64,000 bases of DNA from Rhynchopus sp. YZ270_cl-10 (GCA_964035575.1 OZ037912.1:124001-188000), one strand, 5' to 3'; positions 29,780 to 39,827 are shown, numbered from the stretch's first letter. A program made the numbers and translations. Notes: generated by a model not told the origin, from the sequence alone.

Positions 29780-30858
29780 CAGGCTATTTCCTAAATCTGA
29801 GTTTCGATTTTAGGATTTGAGATTTTGGAAATGCCGCACTTTTTTTACCGACCAAATTTTCCCGGTTGCCGCACTTTTTTTTCGCCTAAGGGGGAAGGTA
29901 GGTAGGGCACTTCTGTCTGGGAAAAAGTGACCAGGGAAAAAAATGTTGGGGTCCCGTGCTCCCAAATGTGCGAAATAAGCAAGAAAAAAGTATTTTTGCG
30001 CACATGTGTATAAAAAAAATCTGCCTCCGGCGGGGTTCGTTTTCGAGGGTTTTCAGAGATATCACGATATGAGGATTCCTTAAGAAACCATTGAATCTTA
30101 TTTCAGAATAATAGTACCTTAGAGTGTTTTTGGACACATATGACCCCACCGTGGAGAGCAATCGGCTCGTGCAATCAAAAGAAAGTGGAGAAAAGGTACA
30201 AAAAAAAAAGTTGGGTACCGTGCGCCTGCGGCGCTTCTTGTTCCCTACCAGTTTCTACAGGCAAACACTTGCCCCCTTTACCTTACACTGACGGATTTTG
30301 ACCAAAACCAAGAACTTGTCCATTTCGGCAAATTGACCCCACCACAGAACGCACGGATTCCGGAAATGCAAATGCCGGTGTTTTCGCGCATTTTCATGTT
30401 TCAAGACGTCAGGATCAGGGAGAGAAAATTTGGTTGTGGGATTTACCTTGGCCCTCTTTACCCTACATGGATTTTGACCAAAACCAAGAATTTGTCCATT
30501 TCGGCAAAGTGACCCCACCACAGTGCGGGCGGATTCCGGAAATTCCAATCGCGGTATGTTTTGGAGCTGAAAACCCACTGTTTTTTTCAGGGGAAAAATT
30601 GCTTCCAAATGTCGGAATTTTCCGAATTTTCCTGAAAATGACCCTTGTTTACGAGTATGGGTTCATATTTTGCGAAAATTTAAGTCACTAAATTTTTGTC
30701 CATTTTTCCGAATATGCCCCACCACAAGCCGGGATTGGCTCGGAAATGCAACAAAACGCCCTCTTGAGCGGAAAAAAACCTCACGAAAATGCCGCACTTT
30801 TTTTGCATTTCTTTTTCGAAATTTTGGAAAAAACGCCCCACAGTTAGGAAATAGCCTG
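29780..30858. mobile_element. hAT-like non-autonomous element, 1079 bp, with 8-bp target duplication
   Basis: The termini are inverted: CAGGCTATTTCCTAAATCTG on the left and CAGGCTATTTCCTAACTG read from the right. Both flanks carry the same 8 bp, ATCAGTGA (29772-29779 and 30859-30866). Inside are three diverged repeats around GACCCCACCACA (about 30335, 30513, 30715). There is no transposase frame. The exact target duplication means that the insertion is whole and fairly young. Confidence 0.85.
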
Positions 30859-30866
30859 ATCAGTGA

Positions 30867-31325
30867 ACACAAAGAACGTAGGGTCATTAAAGGCACGCCC
30901 TGGGTACTAGGTAACCGGGTTGTGTGTCTATCAATGTGGATATAAAATAAAACTCAATTAATCGAAGTGTCAAAAAAAAAAAACAAAGAGAAATGACATT
31001 TGCCAGCGCAAACACCGAGGCAGTGAATGAGATTTGAAAGGTAGACGCGGGCATACAATTTGCACGCGTACACCATTTTCACAATCAATAGTATCGCATG
31101 GGAGAGGAAGAGTGAAATGGGGTGGTGTGTGTCACCTACACACGTACATAAGATGTGCAGAAAAAAGAGAGAAAAAAAAACGCAAGAAAAGAAGAAATGA
31201 CTATTCCTTTTGCCCAATGACTCCCACCTAGAGGTGGGTTCTGACAACCCAATGATACCCAGAGGAGGACAGACGGTACGTCATCTGTTTTGTTTTGTTT
31301 TGGGAAAGCTGCAAAGTACGAAGCC
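30867..31325. other. Intergenic region 3' of the 1-EGF gene
   Basis: AT-rich, with no supported gene and A/T runs. A short GGGT/ACCC-type patch (CCACCTAGAGGTGGG, 31226-31240) forms a near-perfect hairpin just downstream of the minus-strand gene and might mark the transcript end. Confidence 0.4.
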
Positions 31326-33659
31326 TCATGCCTCTGCATCGGTGTCGTTGCCAGCGTCGGGGGAGTTGTTGCCCTCAGGCGCTTCCTTCGTGGGGGAGGA
31401 GGAGGAGGAGCCACACTTCTTGAGAAGAACCACACCTGCCACAATGCCAGCCAAGAGCACAACGCCCAGCACTACCACCAGCCACACCCACCACGGCGTG
31501 GAGGAGGAGGAGTCGTCGCTCGTAGGGGTGGGCGTCTGCAGTTGCATGTCTGTGAAGTCGCCTGTCCCGACAGCACCCGCAAGTGTCTCACCCGCCGCCG
31601 CGCCAGTTGCCCCCGTGAAGCTTGTCACCACCTCCAGCTCCCCGTTGCCGGCATCTGTCGTCGTCACTTCAAAGTCGCCCACAGACTCGCCTGTGGCAAG
31701 TGCAACACGCTTCTTGTACTCCTCTTTGTCAAAGGTCTTCTTCTGTGTGCGTGTCACCACCTTCCCAGTCACTGTGCGTGGGGCACGTGTGTCGGGTGCA
31801 GGTGTTGCGGGCGCAGTTGTGGCAGGTGCGGGGGTGGCCGGAGCTGGTGTGTCGGGAACGTACGTGCTGCCTTCGGGGAGCGGTGTGGCAGGGATGGGTG
31901 CTGCTGTGGGCGGGGCGTCAGTTTTGCAGATTGCTGGGGCTCCTCTCGCCTTGGCATCGCCACACGTGCACGTGAAGTCCTTTGCCAGTTGCTGGCTGCC
32001 CTCTGCACACGTCTGTCCCTTGCCACAGGGCACAGCGGCACACTCATCCACATCTGCCTCCTTTGCGTAGTAGCGTGTGGTGAAGGCCTCGTTCGTGTGG
32101 AAGCGGCCTCCTGGACGGTCGTCAAGCCCTCCCCAGGTGTAACCGTAACCATTCCCGTTCCATGTGCAGGACTTGCCGGCAGTCTTCCCGTTGGGCTTCT
32201 GACCGACCTTGTTCGGTGTGCCGTCGTCGTTACGCTTCCATGTGTGTGCCCAAGCGACGTCACCGTTGCCAAGTGTTGCCCACTGCGAGTCCTCACCCCA
32301 CATCGTCGCCTCCGTCACCTCAATAGGCTCAGTCAGGTCGTTCCCGTCACCGTCAATCTCCTTCAGGAAGTACTTCGCAGGGTAGTACGCATCTGCCGCC
32401 ATCTCACCCCACCCAAGGAGGAAGCGGTCGCAGTCGCCAGACCCAAGCTTCGCAAGCTTCACACTGCGCTCCCGTGTGCCCGTTGTCTTGATCACCCACT
32501 TCTTCAGCTGAACCTCACCAGTCTTCGACAGCTTCATGAACCCAACGTCGTTTGTCTGTGCATCGAACACATCCTTCAGACCGTCAGCACCGTGCCACGC
32601 CTGCACGAAGCCGTCGCCACACGAGAGAAGGTCACCAAGCCAGCCGGAGATAGCTCCGTAGTGCACGTTCACGAACGGTGCCACGGCCACGGACGGTGTT
32701 TTGCTGATGTGGTTGCGGAAAACAAGACCGTTCTTCCACTGGTCGTCCACATCGCACTTCTGCTTTGCCGGGTCGGTGCACGCACCGCCAAAGTCAGAGC
32801 AGCACAGCACCGCAAGCTCGTCCACCTTCGCGTTGTACGCCATGCGTGCTGTCTCCGTGTGCCCACCCATGCACGCCCAGCTGTCCCCGTAGCCAGACAC
32901 CTGCTTCTCTGTGTCAGCATCCCAGAAGTTGATTGCGTCGGCCACGTGACCACCCCACTCACCGTTGTGGAAGGCCACGTACCAGTTGCGTGACAGGATG
33001 TACTCCAGCATGCGGAAGTCAGCCCCCTTCTGCATCGGGTACGCACCCTTGCACTCACCAGTAGCACGGCACTCCTCCCGAAGCACACTGAAGCGACGCA
33101 CCTCCTTCGAGAGGTCTGTCTCCACCTCCACAACCTTCAGGTGCAGCCACTTCGCCCACCCAGCAGCCTCCGCACACAGCACCGCAAGCTTCCCGTCCTT
33201 GCCACGTGTCAGACCACCGTTGTGCACACACTGCTGGAGCTTGATGTGCGCCACAATGTTCGCTCCAGTGGGGGTGAACTGCACCTTCTCGATGTGCGTG
33301 CCTGCAGTGGTCCAGTCGTCAGAGTCTTCTGCCCAGTAGAAGTACATTGTGTCTGGACTGGTCCAGTCTGCGAATGAGTTGACCGGCATCGGTTGTCCGT
33401 CACAGATGTTTTCAGCGTAGAGTGAACCAAGAGTGCGTCCACCTAGCCCACCACGGATACGTCCTGCAAGACAGTGCTGGTACGTGGCCATCCTGTCCGG
33501 GACAGACCCGTACAGCTGCTCTGCCTGCGGCTTGCACACACACTGCACCGCATTCTCTTTTGAGGACACCGACAGCACAGTGCAGTCGCCTTCGTAGTAC
33601 TCTGTCCAGTCTGCAGACACCACCGACAGCAGTGCGGTGCAGAGAGCTGTGCGCAGCAT
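31326..33659 (-). CDS. Type I membrane protein with a single EGF-like repeat (777 aa), paralogue of the 19-EGF protein
   Basis: It has the same signal peptide and the same roughly 530-residue ectodomain as the protein at 12545-17704, differing at scattered positions. One EGF-like module (residues about 536-577; D-E-C-A-A-V-P-C-G-K-G-Q-T-C) replaces the 19-repeat array. Then come an Ala/Pro/Thr linker, the same stalk module (KTFDKEEYKKRVALATGE), a transmembrane segment near 720-743 (WWVWLVVVLGVVLLAGIVAG) and a tail rich in Ser and acidic residues that differs from the paralogue's. It is probably a surface protein with the same binding domain on a shorter stem. The start is fixed by the signal peptide and the conserved leader. 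The duplicates lie about 14 kb apart on the same strand with transposons between them. Confidence 0.9.
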   Translation of the reverse strand: MLRTALCTALLSVVSADWTEYYEGDCTVLSVSSKENAVQCVCKPQAEQLYGSVPDRMATYQHCLAGRIRGGLGGRTLGSLYAENICDGQPMPVNSFADWTSPDTMYFYWAEDSDDWTTAGTHIEKVQFTPTGANIVAHIKLQQCVHNGGLTRGKDGKLAVLCAEAAGWAKWLHLKVVEVETDLSKEVRRFSVLREECRATGECKGAYPMQKGADFRMLEYILSRNWYVAFHNGEWGGHVADAINFWDADTEKQVSGYGDSWACMGGHTETARMAYNAKVDELAVLCCSDFGGACTDPAKQKCDVDDQWKNGLVFRNHISKTPSVAVAPFVNVHYGAISGWLGDLLSCGDGFVQAWHGADGLKDVFDAQTNDVGFMKLSKTGEVQLKKWVIKTTGTRERSVKLAKLGSGDCDRFLLGWGEMAADAYYPAKYFLKEIDGDGNDLTEPIEVTEATMWGEDSQWATLGNGDVAWAHTWKRNDDGTPNKVGQKPNGKTAGKSCTWNGNGYGYTWGGLDDRPGGRFHTNEAFTTRYYAKEADVDECAAVPCGKGQTCAEGSQQLAKDFTCTCGDAKARGAPAICKTDAPPTAAPIPATPLPEGSTYVPDTPAPATPAPATTAPATPAPDTRAPRTVTGKVVTRTQKKTFDKEEYKKRVALATGESVGDFEVTTTDAGNGELEVVTSFTGATGAAAGETLAGAVGTGDFTDMQLQTPTPTSDDSSSSTPWWVWLVVVLGVVLLAGIVAGVVLLKKCGSSSSSPTKEAPEGNNSPDAGNDTDAEA

Positions 33660-34248
33660 TGGTGGGGAGGGTGTGTGTGTCTCTCTCTACCTTTCAATAA
33701 ATTGCCTGTTTGTTGATATGCTTTGTTAATTCTTAGATCACAACAACTACAAACAAAAGAACTATGGGGGGGGACGAAGGGAGAAGGGAGAAGGAGAACA
33801 CACTGTATTGGTACCCATCTATGGGGGCTCGGTGGCCGTTGTCAGATTATCAAGAAAAAAAAAAAATATGGAAAAAACAGATGGATGTGCCTCATACATC
33901 ATAAAACGCTTGGTTCATACAAAAAGGGGGGTAGGCTAGCCCCCACCTTTCCCCTTGCCCTCTGACCTTGTCCATATATCTCTCTCTCGAAGCTGTGAGG
34001 CCTGGTGGTGTGAAACAATGAAGTTACACGGTGGCGTCAGGACTGCCTAGGTTAGAAGGAGGGCACGACATCTATGGGAACGGGGTGTCTGTGTGAGATG
34101 ATGCATAGGTGAAGTGTAAAGTGTGTACGAAAACTAAAACTATTGTTCGATATGAAAGTTGCGTTAGGTTAAGTTTGATCTGTGGCTACACTTATTTTGA
34201 AAACTTGGTTGTATTAGTGTAGAAACCCGAGGATGAACTCCACTATAT
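33660..34248. other. Intergenic region with family 1 module
   Basis: It holds the pyrimidine-rich leader of the 1-EGF gene and, at 34199-34245, a family 1 stem-loop ending within a few bases of the stop of the next minus-strand gene. No other gene is seen. Confidence 0.5.
34199..34245 (+). repeat. Dispersed stem-loop module, family 1, at the 3' end of the PH-like gene
   Basis: GAAAACTTGGTTGTATTAGT, then GTAGAAACCCGAGG and ATGAACTCCACTA. It abuts the last exon of the minus-strand gene, as another copy abuts the gene at 55082. A role as a 3'-end signal is possible in this position. Confidence 0.6.
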
Positions 34249-35587
34249 TTATTTTTTCCAGTTGATACAAATAACAACAACACGAACAGATACAACACGA
34301 AGTGATCTCTCTCTATCCTTCCGATGCCATAGTTTGGCTATAAAAACGTGCGATTTTGTGTCGGAATTTTTGAAATGTTGTGCACCGTTTCTCCGCCAGA
34401 AAGGTTTTTGGTGCCATATCTGGTCAACAAAGACGGAGGGGAAAGAGTTGTGGAGGTCTCTGTCAAAAAATGTGTGTGGGGGAAAAATTGCCTCACACCG
34501 GATGTTTTTTTTTTTCCAAAATCCCAAACTATTAATGTCCCCCTGCTCCGTAGGGAAAGAAACGAAAACAACATGGAAATCATACCTCGAGTTCATGTGG
34601 ACTAACCGGTTAATCTCTGCTATCACTGTGTGCACCTCCACTGAGTCTTTCAGCTCCAAGACAACCTGGGTAAAGTGTTTCATGGCATCAAATGTGTAAT
34701 GAATAAAGTTAAATACTCACAAAAATTCACAAAAACCTAGTGATTCTCAAAAAATTTCTCAAAAAATCACAAAAAAGCAGACACCCATGTATCACGTGTG
34801 TTTCCGCCTCGTTGTGGATTTTTGTGCATCGATAGTGAATTTTCCTGGGGAAAAAAAGAACCCAAATCACCCCAATAAGCGGGCATTTCCTGTAAAAACC
34901 CGCCTTTTTTTTTCACCCCTTCCTTCCTTTCTTTCCTCCCCCCCATACCTCACCGGACGGTGTCTTCACGCCAAGGAGCTTTGCTTGAGAGGATGATCGG
35001 ATGACACCTTTGACCTCTGTGAAGGGCGCTTCTATGAGTGCTGTGGAGTCTGTAGGGGTTCGCAGGAGGACGAGACGGATGCGGGTTGTGGAGAGCGCGA
35101 GGAGGTGCGGGGCGTGGGCGGGGTCGCTGTGGCGGAGGACGAAGAGGTGGTACTGATAGACCTCTGGGGCAGGGATGAGCGACAGCTCGAGACGCTCATG
35201 CCAGTAGTTCATGAGGAGCGCACGAAACGTGGCAACCCAATCCCCCCTGTCTCCTTCGTTTTCACACATCAGCGCACGACAGCACAATGCTGGGTACCCC
35301 CCCGCGCCCATCCGCTTCCCCCCTTTAAAGACCCAGCAGTTGAACTGCTTTGGATTTTCAACGTCTTCCTCGACAGAGTGGATAGCCGTGTACTCCTCAC
35401 GCCACCGTACTACCTCATCCTGTGGGGAGATCTTAAACCACTCCCGCCCACACAGTGCATAGTCCCACTGCCGCTTGGCGCCGCCCTCCTTCACCTTGAA
35501 GAGATGCCCCCCTTTGATAAACCCTGCTTCCTTTACGTGAGGCAGATTCGACAGTGCCATTGACTTCTGTGCAACGGGGTCGGACAT
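34249..35587 (-). CDS. PH/FERM-C-like domain protein, probably spliced (about 350 aa)
   Basis: The start is the ATG at 35587 (MSDPVAQKSMALSNLPHVKE). Exon 1 (34949-35587) encodes 213 residues ending TPSGE; residues about 20-130 look like one PH-type domain (HLFKVKEGG ... GREWFKI ... WVATFRALLMNYW). The frame then meets GAG|GTATGGGG, a good donor. 283 bp later TTTACCCAG|GTTGTC is an acceptor in phase 0. Joining gives PSGE-VVLELKDSVEVHTVIAEI, which completes a second PH/FERM-C-like fold (HLLALSTTRIRLVLL ... VKGVI ... helix). Without splicing the protein ends in a Gly/Lys tail. Exon 2 stays open to a stop at 34249, but another GTATG donor at 34585 leaves room for a second intron, so the C-terminus is uncertain. 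It is probably a membrane- or cytoskeleton-associated adaptor. Confidence 0.65.
34666..34948 (-). other. Predicted spliceosomal intron
   Basis: The donor is GAG|GTATG at 34948 and the acceptor CCCAG|G at 34666, 283 bp, phase 0. The intron is AT-rich with several poly-T stretches on the coding strand. It is the only cis-intron I can support with protein-level evidence. Confidence 0.6.
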
Positions 35588-35828
35588 ATTGTAGTGGAGG
35601 GTGGGGTGGGGGGGATTGTGTCTGAGAGGGTTTGAAAAAAAAGAAGCGATTTTTTTAAAAAAGAAGTTGAAAAATTGATCGATAGTGTTCACCATATCAT
35701 AAGGCAATGCCTTATCCCAGAGACAGTTTTATTTTTTTTTTTGTTTTGTTGTTGACAATCGCCGAAGTGCCACCAGATGGCGGAACGTCTAGCGGTTGTA
35801 CTGAATGTTTTTGCCGAAGCCTTTTTCG

Positions 35829-35866
35829 GTATTAGTGTAGACACCCTGAGGATGAGCGACACTAAT
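35829..35866 (+). repeat. Dispersed stem-loop module, family 1, stem half only
   Basis: GTATTAGTGTAGACACCCTG then AGGATGAGCGACACTAAT. The 5' GAAAACTTGG part is missing, but the stem ATTAGTGT/ACACTAAT is a perfect 8 bp, longer than in the other copies. Conservation of pairing rather than sequence is compatible with selection on structure. Confidence 0.6.
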
Positions 35867-36021
35867 TATTTATTTTATTTTTGGCAGATTGAGAGAAAAA
35901 CAGGTGCGCTTCTGGACCAATCTTCTCTCTCTCTCTCCTCTCGTTTCCACACACAATAAAGACATATCCAGGTTGCATACACCTTGGTCATTTTGTCCTT
36001 TTTTTGTTTGTTTGTTTTTTT

Positions 36022-36067
36022 GAAAACTTGGTTGTATTAGTGTAGACACCCGAGGATGAACTCCACT
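36022..36067 (+). repeat. Dispersed stem-loop module, family 1
   Basis: GAAAACTTGGTTGTATTAGT, then GTAGACACCCGAGG and ATGAACTCCACTG, with T runs on both sides. Confidence 0.65.
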
Positions 36068-36257
36068 GTTTTTTTTTTTTTTTTGTTTTTTTTTGCTTCT
36101 TTTTTGTGCAAATTCCCCTCCCCTCCCATTCCCCCCCCAAACGCTATTTTGAAAAAGAGAAAAAATAAAACAGGATGAGAGGTTCAAAACACCCTCAGAG
36201 GTTAGCACTTATTTAGTATCGTTTTTCTTTTTTTCTTCCCTTTGCTTTTTTTTTTTT

Positions 36258-36425
36258 TGAAAACTTTTTTTTACCATTTCCTTGTTAGGGAAACGGAGCT
36301 ATGTACGGTCCTGGAAGCTCCAAGAAAATGGAGTCGGCAGGGGGCTTAATAGGAAGTTGCCTTTCCTAAACGTGCACACAAAAAAGGGGGAGGTGTCGGG
36401 TCACTCACCTATATCATTGAAATAC
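36258..36425 (+). repeat. Dispersed structured module, family 4, copy 1 (candidate ncRNA)
   Basis: About 165 bp shared with 54669-54836: TGTACGGTCCTGGAAGCTCC, AAGAAAATGGAGTCGG, CTTAATAGGAAGTTGCC, CTAAACGTGCACACAAAAAA, GGGGGAGGTGTCG and CACTCACCTATATCA. It can fold into hairpins GGAGC/GCTCC, TAGGAA/TTCCTA and AGGTG/CACCT. Both copies lie 200-250 bp 3' of small minus-strand genes. It may be a small RNA, a 3' UTR module or a short mobile repeat. Confidence 0.55.
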
Positions 36426-36643
36426 CATTGATTACCTAATGGTACACTCCAATATTGCCCCCCTTCAGAAGGTTATGCAAGCACCAAATCCCCTCACACT
36501 TATAAAAAAAGAAAAAAAAAAACTTACCCTCCAACAGCTGCACTGTACGGAGGGCTGAGAAATGGGAGGAACCGACTGAACTTTAATAAAAAAAACGTCA
36601 GCCTTTTTTTTCCTCCCTCTCCCTCTCCCCCTCTCTCGCTCTC

Positions 36644-37576
36644 CTATTTATAGTAGGACCGAGTTAGCTTTACCTTCATGCCCTGGAGGTTCCCTGTAGA
36701 TTCGTCAACAACGTCGAGGAGATGTACACAGTGGCCTTCTATGGTGGGAATGAGGCCGTACATGAACCGTTCAGGGTTGGCCTGTTTGGTGCTGTTGGTG
36801 TGTGGGTGGCCGGTTTTGCTGCAGTACGGGGTGTCGTTGTTGCAGAGAGGGCAGAGCTTGGCATGCGATTGCTTGGGTGACGCTGCTGGGGCGTACCCTG
36901 AGTTGGATGGGTTGCTGGCACCTCCTCCTCCTCCTCCACCTCCTCCCCGTTTGCGTTTTTGCTCTTCTTCCCACGCAGCCCACTCCTCAGGGGTGTATTG
37001 AGGCTCCTCCGTCCACTTCTTCTCTGGTTCTCTCCACTCCTGCTTTTGCTGTGTTTGGTGCCATTCTTCCCATTCTTCCGCCTCACGCCGTTTTTTTTCC
37101 TCCTCCCATTTCCGTTGTGCTGCCTGCCGTTCCGCCTCCCGTCTTTCTTCTGCCTCCCGTTGTCTCTCCATTTCACGTCTCTCAGCCTCCTTCCTTTCAC
37201 GCTCGCGTTCTGCGAGCTCTCTTTCACGGCGGGCTGTTTCATAGTCGCCTTTGCCTCCTCCTTTGTTGCCACCTTTGCCGCTTTGTCCACGACCGCTGCC
37301 TTTCCCTCCCTTGGCAACGTATGACCCCCTGCCGCTGCTTTGGCTTGCGTTTTGGAGGACCGTCTGAGAGAAGGTGGGCGCATCAGGCAAGGACGTTCTG
37401 TCTCCCATATTGACGTACGCAACGCAGGTTTTCATCCATTTCTCAACAGCAGGCGCTTTAGAACGTTCCAAATCTGCCTTCAAATAGGACCGCCACAACA
37501 GCTTCTCCTCCTCCTTCTTCAACAGCGAGATGTCAAAATCACGTAGCTCCTGCGCGGTAACGCCTCCATCAGTCAT
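36644..37576 (-). CDS. Coiled-coil protein with Gly-rich segment and C-terminal Cys/His motif (310 aa)
   Basis: The start is the ATG at 37576. Residues 1-60 are probably helical. About 80-110 is Gly/Lys-rich (GKGSGRGQSGKGGNKGGGKG), like RNA-binding GGX tracts. About 115-205 is a long charged coiled coil rich in Arg and Glu (REREAEERREAERQ type). A nine-Gly run follows, then a Cys/His cluster near 243-262 (CPLCNNDTPYCSKTGHPH), which fits a small zinc-binding knuckle. The C-terminal 50 residues (GLIPTIEGHCVHLLDVVDES) look folded. No family is recognised. Gly-rich, coiled-coil and zinc-knuckle parts together hint at an RNA- or nucleoprotein-associated role, but this is inference. It is a single exon. 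Confidence 0.75.
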   Translation of the reverse strand: MTDGGVTAQELRDFDISLLKKEEEKLLWRSYLKADLERSKAPAVEKWMKTCVAYVNMGDRTSLPDAPTFSQTVLQNASQSSGRGSYVAKGGKGSGRGQSGKGGNKGGGKGDYETARRERELAERERERKEAERREMERQREAEERREAERQAAQRKWEEEKKRREAEEWEEWHQTQQKQEWREPEKKWTEEPQYTPEEWAAWEEEQKRKRGGGGGGGGGASNPSNSGYAPAASPKQSHAKLCPLCNNDTPYCSKTGHPHTNSTKQANPERFMYGLIPTIEGHCVHLLDVVDESTGNLQGMKVKLTRSYYK

Positions 37577-38023
37577 GATTGGATGCCCTCTTGGTACCTT
37601 TTTTGTGGGGGGTTAGAAGAAGGGGAAGAAATGAGGGTTTTTTTTTCTGAGATGGATGGTGTGCATGAAAAACTAATGGAGAATGAAAACCATTTTGGAT
37701 GATGATTCATACATAATATTATTATTATGGATAGACTACCATGATACCATGGTATGATAGTTCTTGATAGTTTTTGTTGGTGTGGCTGACGACCCCAAAA
37801 TAGCAGAAAGTAGCACAAAAATTAGCACCTCTCTTCAGCCGCACCAAAAAAATCCAGATGCCCAGAATAGCAGAAAATAGCACCTCCCCCTTTTAGCCGC
37901 ACCATTTGTTGTATTAGAATAGCTATCATATAAACAGTCTTTCACTGTGCATGTGGCACATTCAGGAGAAGGGAGGTTTCAGACTTCGGGCCGTTCAAAA
38001 TTCATAGAGCAGTGAAGGAAGAG

Positions 38024-38093
38024 TGGTTGAAACGTACTGAAACGCAGCGCTCTGTCGTGCAAAGGGTGAGATGCGAGTGTTACGTACCGTAAG
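38024..38093 (+). repeat. Dispersed module, family 5, diverged copy
   Basis: GGTTGAAACGTACTGAAACG, then TCGTGCAAAGGGTGAGATGC and TACGTACCGTAAG. It shares the core order with 10448 and 62138 but lacks the terminal hairpin. Confidence 0.45.
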
Positions 38094-38605
38094 AAGGAAG
38101 GGGAAGGAGGGGGGAGACGGGAATGCATTTGCATTGTATTCTTGTTTTGATTTTTTTTTTTTTTGGTCTTTTTTTACTCAGTAGTCCTCCCCAGGATCCC
38201 ATGGAAATGGGTGGGTGACAAAAAAAAATAACAGCTTTTTTTATAGAGGGGAAAAAATCAATGGTTACGTGAAGACACCCAGGCATATTGTGATTTTCCC
38301 CCTTATTTTCAAAAAATTCTGGGCCCAAAAAAAAATATGAGGGATTTGTAAGTGGGAATATGGGAGCTATCTGTGTCCTCATATTTCCTCTATATTCCCC
38401 AATACAAAGGTATCCCTATATGGGAGTTTAAAGTATGTCTGAGGTGGTGTCTCCACGAAACCTTTATGTAGCTTTGAAATGCGGGCGGGGGAGGTGTGTT
38501 GGGAAGAGTGCTGGCTGTATTGTGATGTATATTATGTATTACGATGGACCATTATCACAATACAGCCATCACTAGGCGAGGGGTGTTGGGGGGGTGGAAA
38601 AAAGA

Positions 38606-38730
38606 AAAAGTTGACTTGAAATACAAATCCCTCTCGTGAACAGTGTACCTTTGGTATGACCGGCTGTACCGGGGGGGTGGACACCCCCAACCATGCAGTT
38701 CCTGCAATCCATTTCGTGGTTTACATCTGA
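38606..38730 (+). repeat. Dispersed module, family 7, copy 1 (candidate ncRNA)
   Basis: About 120 bp nearly identical to 63160-63282: CCCTCTCGTGAACAGTGTAC, CTTTGGTATGACCGGCTGTA, TCCATTTCGTGGTTTACATC. The copies differ mainly by small insertions in the middle. No protein frame is shared. Confidence 0.55.
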
Positions 38731-39439
38731 AAAAAGGAGAGGGGAAAAAGAGTTTGGTAAGAAGGCCCTCAGCCTCTCATGCTTAGTGTGAGACTAAGAG
38801 AAAATATTTGAAAGCAGGCAAAAAAAAAATATAAAAAAAATGCTGTGGCGAAGTGAGACTAAGCAGGGAGTCGCATATATATCAGCAGGGAGTAAAATGG
38901 GAGGGACAGAGAAAAGGGTCGGGCAATGATGCATAGAAAAGCTGACCTATATTTCGTCACACACTCTGATCACAAAAAGTGTTGCCCGCTGCAATGTGCC
39001 CGATTTCTCGTCACACTATAGGGGCGAGAGGAGGAGGACCTGTCTGATGGTATTTTGCTTTTTTTTCATTGCGTCGACAAAAAATTACGCAACACTCATC
39101 TGTGGGGTAAAAATTCTGTTACGATATGTCCTGCAGAAGGATTTTTTATAACCTCAAGCCGCATTTCGCGGATTTACGTAAAAAGGGTCTGACGCACCAT
39201 TACCCCGTGATGTAAAATGCACTTTATATCCTGCAATAAGTAGTCGTTGTTTTTGTTTTGTTTTGGATTCACCCACTTTGGATTTTATTTTATTCAAGCA
39301 GTGGTCAGCTGACCCAATGACACACCCAAGATTGCCCCCTGTTTTCCCCTTGAAAACCCGGAAGGGCTTTCGTTAAGCAGCGTTAAAGGGAAATGCGTAT
39401 ATTTTTTTGTGTCCACAAAAAAGGAGAAATAAAAGAAAA

Positions 39440-39484
39440 GGTTTTGTAAGATGAACCTAAGCCTCTCATGTCTCTTAGTCACCT
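39440..39484 (+). repeat. Dispersed module, family 3, copy 2
   Basis: GGTTTTGTAAGATGAACCTA then AGCCTCTCATGTCTCTTAGT and CACCT, matching 20785-20827. Confidence 0.45.
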
Positions 39485-39646
39485 AAAAAAAAAAAAGACA
39501 AAATGAATAACTATACCTCTTGCGCACAGCTGAAAACAAAAACAAAAACAAAACAAAAGTTAGAGCTCCATTTTCCCCCCCTTTCATTTTTACTTTTGAC
39601 CCCCTTTGCGTCCACCCTAACACACACCGTCGTCTTTTTTTAAAAA

Positions 39647-39742
39647 TACGCACACTACTTTGTGAGCGGAAAGTATCACATCATTCACCCAACCGTACAC
39701 TACCCAATAGGTGAGATTGTGTGTTTGGAAGCGTCAACGCAT
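39647..39742 (+). repeat. Dispersed module, family 2, copy 2
   Basis: TACGCACACTACTTTGTGAG, AAGTATCACATCATTCACCC, AACCGTACACTACC, then TGTGTTTGGAAGCGTCAACG. It is shorter in the middle than the copy at 20615. Confidence 0.55.
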
Positions 39743-39827
39743 CAAACAAGAAGAAGGGGTGAGTGAGGGAACGATAAAAATGACATTTTTTTTCCCTTTC
39801 CTTCTCGCTCCCTCTCTCCTCCTCTGC

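Larger units (their letters stand above)
35588..36643. other. Intergenic region with two family 1 modules and a family 4 module
   Basis: It contains a half-conserved family 1 stem-loop (35829-35866), a full one (36022-36067) and a family 4 module (36258-36425) between T runs. No gene is supported. A CT microsatellite lies at 35925-35940 and pyrimidine repeats at 36610-36645. Confidence 0.6.
37577..39827. other. Intergenic region with several conserved modules
   Basis: No gene is supported. It contains a duplicated short motif (AGCAGAAA-TAGCAC, 37801 and 37868), a family 5 relative (38024-38093), a palindrome GGCTGTATTGTGAT/ATCACAATACAGCC (38513-38568), a family 7 module (38606-38730), a family 3 module (39440-39484) and a family 2 module (39647-39742). 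The motif GGTGTGGCTGACGACC at 37781 recurs at the very end of the window (63985). Confidence 0.55.

Noticed and set aside
31290-32993. 567-codon plus-strand frame
   Set aside because: Antisense of the 1-EGF receptor.
35829-35866. Hammerhead ribozyme in the family 1 stem-loop (CTGAGGA resembles the core)
   Set aside because: The second core motif GAAA and the three-stem arrangement are absent, and other family copies lack CTGAGGA.
36802-37413. 203-codon plus-strand frame
   Set aside because: Antisense of the coiled-coil protein, whose composition and zinc-knuckle motif are more convincing.
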